Below, in pieces: positions 55,836 through 62,000 of a stretch of DNA of 62,000 nt (positions are counted from its first letter, which is position 1; every line of letters starts with the position of its first letter). The DNA lies in NCBI GenBank assembly GCA_037447655.1, contig JBBHKE010000013.1, positions 1 to 62,000 of the forward strand, given 5' to 3'. This DNA is from Zygnema cylindricum. Taxonomy: Eukaryota; Streptophyta; Zygnematophyceae; Zygnematales; Zygnemataceae. The notes under the pieces were generated by a model. It was not told where the DNA came from and searched no databases. It saw nothing but the letters and a program-made list of their open reading frames with translations. The position numbers were made by a program, and so were the translations under genes.

Positions 55836-56654
55836 TGGCTGAGCGTGGCTACTGAATTCAGGAATAAACCGCCGGTAATAGTTGCAGAAATGTCCTGCGG
55901 GGGTGGAAGAGCATCTAGGGCTGCCACCTTAACCATGTGGGGACCCACTGTCCCGGGAGTCACCTCATGACCCTGATAAATAATTTTTTTGCACCCCCAA
56001 AGATGCCCTTCCCCGGGTGACATTTCAAACCCGCTGCTTGGAGTGCACGGAGAACGATCTGTATGTGCTCCAAGTGTTCTTCGAATGTCTTGGAGAAAAT
56101 GATAACATCGTCAATATAACACCGTGCGAAATCAATTCCCCGGAGAGCCTCAGCCATGGCCCGTTGGAATTTGGCAAGTGCATTCTTGAGGCCAAATGGC
56201 ATGTACAGCCATTCATATAGCCTGGATCCGGCCCAAAAAACAGTCCTCTCTCGGTGTTTTGGCTCCATTGCAATCTGGTGGAATCCATTTTTCATATCCA
56301 AAGTGGAGTAAATGGTGGCCCCAACAAGAGAGTCGAAGATCTCTTCCGGGGTATGCATTCGGAGACAGTTGCCGCGTTGAGCATCCGATAGTCCCCACAC
56401 ATCCGGAAATCTACAGTTTTTCTAGAGGAGTCTTTCTTTGGCGGGAGCACGGTTGGTGAGGCAAACCCATGTAGTCGTGTACTCTCCTGAACTAGCACAA
56501 CTTCCACCAAAGTCTGCACCTTTGAAGTGATGAACTCCTTCTCCTTGAAACTGAGAGGGTACTGTTTCTACCAAACAGTAGCTGTCTCGTCGATCAAGTC
56601 AATCAGAAAAGGAGTCCCTTTATAGATCCCTACATCGGTGTCAGACCAGGCGAA
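55836..56654 (-). pseudogene. gypsy-2 reverse transcriptase, broken
   Basis: Frames 56519-56292, 56400-55960 and 56023-55832 together cover RT. The catalytic Tyr-Ile-Asp-Asp is at about 56112-56123. Small deletions relative to gypsy-1 occur near 56350-56390 and near 55885, each shifting the frame. The element is interrupted on the N-terminal side by the solo LTR at 56660. Confidence 0.82.
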
Positions 56655-56659
56655 CACCT

Positions 56660-57707
56660 TGAAACTCTGAGACCTCCATAAGTCCTCATAGTGGACAGCT
56701 TCGAAGAAGCCTCTAGGATAATCCTGACCCTTTTGTGTTTAAGCAAAAATAACTGCCACCCTGGCAGACAAAAACTCTGACCACCTTCTTCCTTGTGAAG
56801 ACATGACTCCCCTAAGTCGATAGCAAAAAGAATCTCTGAATTTGCTCCCCTGAGCAGTAAGTTATAGAGGGTCAAAGTTGACCTTTTGTACAGAAGCTCT
56901 CTGGGAGAGAGGGTCCTATCTCCTAATTTTTCTAAGTCCTATCTCACTCACAGACTCTATCTACTGATGTACGGAACCAATCAGAATTGAGTTCCGTACG
57001 CAAAAGTACAGCTGCCGGTGTACTTTAGGTACGGACATTGTACGACAAGGCCTAAATGTCGACACATGTCATATCCGGGTTCGATGCCATAATCTCCGGG
57101 GATTCCACGATCCAACGACATTTCGCCACGCGTCATCTGATGTGGCGATGGCCACAAACCGCCGAAAACTTCCTCCGCGATCTCGGCGCTAATTGCGGCC
57201 GTCCGATTAGAATCTAATTTAATCGTAGCCGTAATAAATACATGTGCGATATTTATTTCATTTACGAAACAAATGCGCGGTATTGATTTATAGTCCGTAC
57301 CGTAATCCGTACTTTATATATTACCGGATCTATGTATCCCGTAATCTATTATAGTTAAATGAATAATCGTACGTATACATATTTAAATAACTATCAAACT
57401 ATATACTACGTATCATGACTGCTACACTTAACGGCTAAGGCTACCGGCCATTTCCTATCTGCCGGCCGGTAGGTACAAGGATCAATTCCTGCCGCCGGCA
57501 CATACCTTTTAAATAAATAAACCCGAACCAATATAAATTTCCCGTAAACCTCAGGATAGCCTAGGTAGCCATGGCTCTAGCTTCCTCTCCGATTTCTCAG
57601 TGACTGCGACAAGTTTGAGAGTTGGAGAGTAAAGTTAGAGGTAGACTGCCTCGGCTTCTTTCTTTCTATTCAGACCTAGAAAATACTTAAAACCATTAAT
57701 TTCTACA
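56660..57707 (-). repeat. Copia solo LTR inside gypsy-2
   Basis: A 1048-bp LTR related to copia-2, in minus orientation (TGTAGAAAT...GAGTTTCA). A perfect CACCT duplication flanks it (56655-56659 and 57708-57712). It carries the GGTCAAAGTTGACC palindrome (56870-56883) and the hairpin GCTCCCCTGAGC (56844-56855). With the insert and one duplication removed, the flanking gypsy sequence is continuous with gypsy-1. Confidence 0.9.
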
Positions 57708-57712
57708 CACCT

Positions 57713-58132
57713 GCCCGTTATCTTCTAACAGCTTGGAGAGCCGGGCCTTCTGCTGTGGGTCTAGCTGTTCACCTAGAGTCCAGTCCATCTTCCCGGGTTC
57801 CACTGCCGCCAATGCTTCCGGTGGTCTACCCAACAGAGAGATGTCGAAGGTCAGCTCTACCTGTGGGTCGGTCCCTTGTTCGGCTGTTAAAACGCTGCTG
57901 CTGACAACTTCCTCTAAGCTGTCCTGTTCTGGGACTCCGCCCCCCCCCACTAAGGAAACTCCTGGGTCCAGTGTGGCATTGCTCCCCCCCACTGAGGAAG
58001 TTCTTGGGAATTTGGTGAATGTGAATTTTTCCCTCCTTGTCTCTCTCCCCCCCTCTAGCTTTAGAGTTGCTTGCATGGCCAACAACTGTGGAGCTTGAAG
58101 GTATGTTGTCCGTGATTTTGGAGACTGAAGGC
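57713..58132 (-). CDS. gypsy-2 DNMT-RT linker
   Basis: The stretch after the methyltransferase in the 58838-57696 frame, ending where the solo LTR interrupts. It has no known domain. Acidic and Ser/Gly-rich parts precede a QLDPQQKARLSKLLEDN helix that also precedes RT in gypsy-1. It is probably a connector, possibly including a cleavage site. Confidence 0.55.
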
Positions 58133-59097
58133 TTGAGAATGCAAGAGAATGTTTCAGCACCCAGGAAATTGCATTTAAATCCATGCTTTGTCCGATTAAA
58201 CTGCAGCTTTTTGAAGCCGATACCCTTGGTGCAGCTGTGGTTCCCTGTTGAAACCCCATTGCCTGTTCCCATTCTGTAATATTCGGCGCTGTCCACGTGG
58301 CGGTTGTACTGTCAAAGATCATTCCTGGTGAGCCCTTCCGGTAAGCGTGGCTATTAGGAAAAGATACCAGAGTTGGGAGGGCCCTCCGTGGATACCCAGG
58401 CTTATTACAACAGAAAAAGGGTTCTTTGTCTGCTGTGATCACCGGTGTGGCCATTCGCCCCGGTCCGAGGATCTGTTGGACCGTTATGTTGGGATCTGTA
58501 ACCTGTGTTCTCAACAGCTGTTGGAGGATTGGAAGAGGAACCAAGTTGGTCCAATATGCCCGAACTCGGTGGGCTCTCGATCCGATCTGAGCTGCATCAA
58601 AAACTATGGGAGTCCCTAGAACCTTGGTCACTTGGTTCCAGCTGCTGACCACCTGTTTTCTCTTATCATTTGTTGGGTGAACGTTTTCCAAGACGTACCC
58701 CACTGGTGTGTCCTGGCGTTTCTGTAACCCTGTTATTAGTCTGGTCATTTGAAAGAAAGTTCTGCTACGGACGTCCTGGTGTCTAACGGCCCTGTCCTGC
58801 TTACGAATACCCTTGGCATGGCCATCTAACGACCACAAGGTCTACCCTTCCGAGCTTTTCCAGATGGGACTCCGTGATATTATCCACATTCTGGGGAAGC
58901 GTGCGATGAGAGTTAGACATGGCGCACACCGGGAGTTGTTGTGGGTAAAGTTGGTGCAGCTGTTGCAAGCGGTACTCACTGACTGCACGGGCGTCCGGGT
59001 CTATCTCGACTGCCGAGTAAGTTTCTATTTGGTATCCAGCTTTCAAGACGGCTTCCAAATCGGAACTAATGCCAGAAAATAGGGATAGAATCCTAAG
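58133..59097 (-). pseudogene. gypsy-2 cytosine-5 DNA methyltransferase domain
   Basis: Motif I (ILSLFSGISSDLEA) begins just after a TGA at 59098-59100. Then come an SAVEIDPDA acidic residue block (motif II), motif IV with the canonical PCQGYS, LENV (VI), QIGSRAHRVR (VIII), the EQAMGFQQG block (IX) and LIGQS (X). A TAA right after motif IV and a one-base insertion about 18 bases later break the frame near 58790-58810; the rest (58780-58133) is open. These breaks differ from those in gypsy-1, so each copy is intact where the other is broken. Confidence 0.88.
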
Positions 59098-59100
59098 TCA

Positions 59101-60210
59101 TGAAAGCGGGTTTTATAGTGACACCAATTGTCGATTAAAGTCTTTCCCTTTGTTAGGAACCGTGGGAAGTTCCGACCGAGGGACTTTTGCTGCTCCGGGT
59201 GATATTGCAGCCAAGCTCCTGTCCACTTCCCGCCGAAGTGTGGCCATCTGTACCAATCGGTTCTGATACTCCTTTTCCCACCGCTTGGAAATAGGGAATT
59301 GCTAGATAGAATCAGCGATATCGTTAGAGTATTTGAACAGCTCCGAGGGGGTTGAGGCAGAGTAGACGGGATAGCATCCAGACACCGGAACAGTCGTTTT
59401 TCCCCGGTTCCACAAATCCAAGGGGACCACCACTTTTGTTCCTTCCGGATCCTCAGGGTCTGAGACTGTAACTTGTTCCTTCCATACGCTCAACTCCATG
59501 TTCAACCTTGTCCACGTAGCCATACCCAGCAAAATTTCAAATTGCTTACCTTCCACCACTAGGAAGGGAAGCTGAATCTGCACATGCTGGCTTGCGTCGT
59601 CAACAAATTCGATTTCCATGGCTTTTATGACCCTATATACGGGTTGGCTGCCATTGCTGACTGTGCTCAAGCATATGTCACTTGGACTGATTTTTGGCCG
59701 GAGTTCCTCGGGCATTTGTTGTAACGCTGATGTTGTTATTAAGTTTGGAAGAGCTACGGTATCCACCACTGCATCCTGGTACCCGCCGTATCCATTAAGT
59801 TTAAAATTTCCCGTCCTGTTGGGAATAAGAGCCACCGAAAGGGCCTTATAATCCCTATTTGCCATAGAGGTTTTTGGTTCTGCCGACATGAAGACTTTCT
59901 TGGGCGGTTCTGCCAACGCGACCCTTTTCCTCCTAGTGTGAATTTCTTCCCCTAATGCCTGAATGAGGGTTTCTTTGGGCAGATTGTGGGAGGAAGCCAG
60001 CGTTTTGACATGCGTCAAGGCGTAGGGCATTAAGTGTCGTACTAGCATAACTGCCGGTTTGGAGGAAGGAGGGAGAGCTTTGGGCGATGAAATGGGTGAG
60101 TCCTCGTCTTCCGATTTCTCCTGTTCCCCCCCCCCTTCTTCCTCACTTTCTGTGTCAGAATTCCCCGTAAGAGGTGTTATTGACGGATCTGTGGACGGTC
60201 TCTCTGCCAT
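59101..60210 (-). pseudogene. gypsy-2 Gag tail, protease and linker
   Basis: Frame 60210-59302 joins the acidic Gag tail to the protease without a break, because its G run has ten bases rather than nine. The protease active-site block reads VVDTVALPNL, with Val in place of the catalytic-loop Gly, so this copy's protease is likely dead. The frame ends in TAG CAA TTC (59302-59296); the linker that follows stays in frame to a TAA near 59116 and the TGA at 59098. Confidence 0.8.
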
Positions 60211-62000
60211 GTATCTGTCGAACCACTCCTGATCTGTTTCAGTGGTTGAAGGATTTTCTTTCGGCTGTGTCTTCGTGTAATCTTCAAAACCGGAAGGAAG
60301 TTTCTTCGGAGCCGGAGGAGGCGGGTTAGTCGGCTTGAGTCACTGTCCAACGTTACTGTTTAGAAGTACTGCTCGCGGGGTAAAGAATAAGGGGCCGGTG
60401 GCTTTGCGACTGTGGTCCTTTTTTTCCATCGGTTGTTTGTCTTTTCTTTGGGAGGACGTTGTAGAGCGCAGTTGCCTGCGACTGTCCCCTACACCGACGT
60501 TCCATGCTCCGGACAGAAATGTCCTAGCATGCTGAGCCTTCGGAGGCTCCATAACCCAACCCATCGGGTCATCATCATTTCCACCCAACGTGGTCTGCTG
60601 CTCCAGCTCCGCTAGCTTTTGTAGCAGTTCTTGTTTTTGTTTTTGCAACTTTTGAGCCGGCGTAAGAGGTTGAGGAGTGCGGGCAGAGGATCTCAGTCGG
60701 AGAGCGGCCAGTTCTGTTGCCAAAGCGGCCAACTGAGTGCTCTGTTGCTGAATGATATGTTCCGATGTCAGTGTGCTGGGCCGCGGTTCATTCCGAGATC
60801 ATCCCCAGGGATACAAAAGTTGCAGTGGCAGAGGATTAACGGCAGTTTCCCCTTCGCCTGTAAACAATGCATACTGCATCATCTCATTCGGAACCCCATT
60901 TTTCCGAAAGCATTGTCCTTCTTTGTGGCCCATGAACCCACAAGCTTCACATTTTGACCCTTCAGTAGTATACTTCCCCCTTAGCTCATTAGAGATTTGA
61001 GCGTCATCGAATTTCGGAAGTCGGATTTGTCTCAACTGGGATTGAGACATTTTGGCGGTTTCAGAGCGTGGAGTAGATTTATAGGTTTCCTTAGTGACCG
61101 GGGTTCGGTCTCCTCCTCCGCCTCCTTGCTTGCGTTCTTGCTGTTTCCTTGTTCTTTCCGCACGCTCCCTTTCAAACTCCTCCTGCTTGATGGCGATTTT
61201 GGTTTGAGCTTTCGGGGGCACCTCTTCCATCCGTGACCTGGCTGGTTACAGTTCAGGCAGTCGTAAAGAACAACTTTTTCATCTCCCCCCATTGCAGGTT
61301 CTGGTCGGGCATTTGCTTCTTGTTTCCCCTTAAGCTTCCGCAAAGCTTGCAGTTCTGTTTGTTCCTCGTGGCTGAGCGATGTTTTCCCCGGCGAAACCTG
61401 CAAAGTTGGCTCTGGATTTCCCGGTAACAGCCTTTTTTCGTGCCTCGCTATTAACAAAATGATCATACAATTTCATAGCAGCCAATGAAATTTCTTGAGC
61501 TGTGGGATTCCGATCGTGTATAGCTTGACTGGCGCTCCAATTGTCCAGAGCTGCCTGTCCTGTTGGCCCGAAGGAATTTCGAACAACGACATAATATTTG
61601 GTGGCCATAGCCGGTGTATCGATGGTGGACAGTTTGGTCTTCTGGCAGAGGCTGGAGAGGCGGTTGAACAGCGTCTGGGGAGTTTCATTCTTCAAACAGC
61701 AGAAGTCTGTGAACTCCTTGATGGCAGTTTCGTTCCTTTCTGTGTAAAGGAGTCTCCAAGCGTCCTGAAGAGTGGTACAGGGATTAGGATTGGCAACCAT
61801 CCGGGTGGCTGCTTCGGCTGCCTGTACCGCCTGCAGGTGGTTGACATAGGCCCTGCCTTGGGCCTGAAGTTTCATATCCATGGTGAAAGTGGCGGTGAGA
61901 GGAGCTGCGGCTGCAGCCAGGTCGGCTGCTGCCTGAAGAGCCTCGGCGTCCAGATCTGGATCAGATATTTTGATACTGGGGGCCATCAACAAAGGTTGAC
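60211..62000 (-). pseudogene. gypsy-2 Gag, partial at the window edge
   Basis: Contains the same capsid-like region (61330-61992), zinc knuckle CLNCNQPGHGWKRC (about 61235-61280), knuckle CEACGFMGHKEGQC (about 60905-60950) and Gln-rich coil (60600-60730) as gypsy-1. Frame breaks at about 61380, 61215 and 60790 and a TGA at about 60342 split it into pieces. The N-terminus is outside the window. Confidence 0.8.

Larger units (their letters stand above)
52064..62000 (-). mobile_element. gypsy-2: second methyltransferase-bearing Ty3/gypsy copy
   Basis: Same order and strand as gypsy-1, running off the right edge inside Gag. Many stretches are nearly identical to gypsy-1, and the 156-residue integrase N-terminal frame is identical at protein level. 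Its 3' side reads pol, P (53460-53669), two bases, Q (to 52274), P (to 52064). A copia solo LTR is inserted between DNMT and RT (56660-57707). It retains the integrase C-terminus and PHD-like finger lost from gypsy-1. It has its own stops and frameshifts, including in DNMT. Confidence 0.9.

Overview
The window reads as eukaryotic nuclear DNA: AT-rich non-coding sequence, GT-AG introns and dense nested transposons. A Golgi-type GT61 glycosyltransferase gene, a copia primer site matching plant-type initiator tRNA-Met, and Ty3/gypsy elements carrying a cytosine-5 DNA methyltransferase all point to a green-lineage host. From memory, such methyltransferase-bearing gypsy elements were reported in charophyte (Klebsormidium-type) algae, so a streptophyte alga is my best guess. 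This is inference, not proof.

1-9.1 kb is intergenic and full of non-autonomous DNA transposons. These include a three-level nest at 5997-8218 (hAT, then a TA-target TIR element, then a second hAT), proven by target-site duplications. 9.14-14.92 kb is the only host gene I can support: four exons, about 556 aa, GT61/DUF563 family. Its third intron holds an hAT element that itself contains two TA-target elements. 15-21.8 kb is intergenic with more TIR elements. 21.8-24.7 kb is a decayed minus-strand Ty1/copia element.

25.65-49.39 kb is one nested retrotransposon complex that can be dissected base by base. A 5.7-kb Ty1/copia element (copia-1, 850-bp LTRs, TSD AAAAA) received a 10.6-kb Ty3/gypsy element in its 5' LTR (gypsy-1, minus strand, TSD ACTT). 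It also received a second copia in its pol gene (copia-2, TSD GTTTT), which itself took up a related solo LTR inside its zinc knuckle. 49.4-52.06 kb holds truncated copia fragments. 52.06-62.0 kb is a second, very similar gypsy copy (gypsy-2, minus strand, running off the window), interrupted by another solo LTR (TSD CACCT).

The gypsy family is the main discovery. Its order is Gag (two zinc knuckles), aspartic protease, a UAG in a TMV-like context, DNMT, reverse transcriptase, RNase H, integrase, and in gypsy-2 a PHD-like finger. Its terminal repeats are arranged as two separate blocks (P and Q) rather than as ordinary LTRs. Both copies carry stops and frameshifts, several of them shared, so neither looks able to make every product as it stands.
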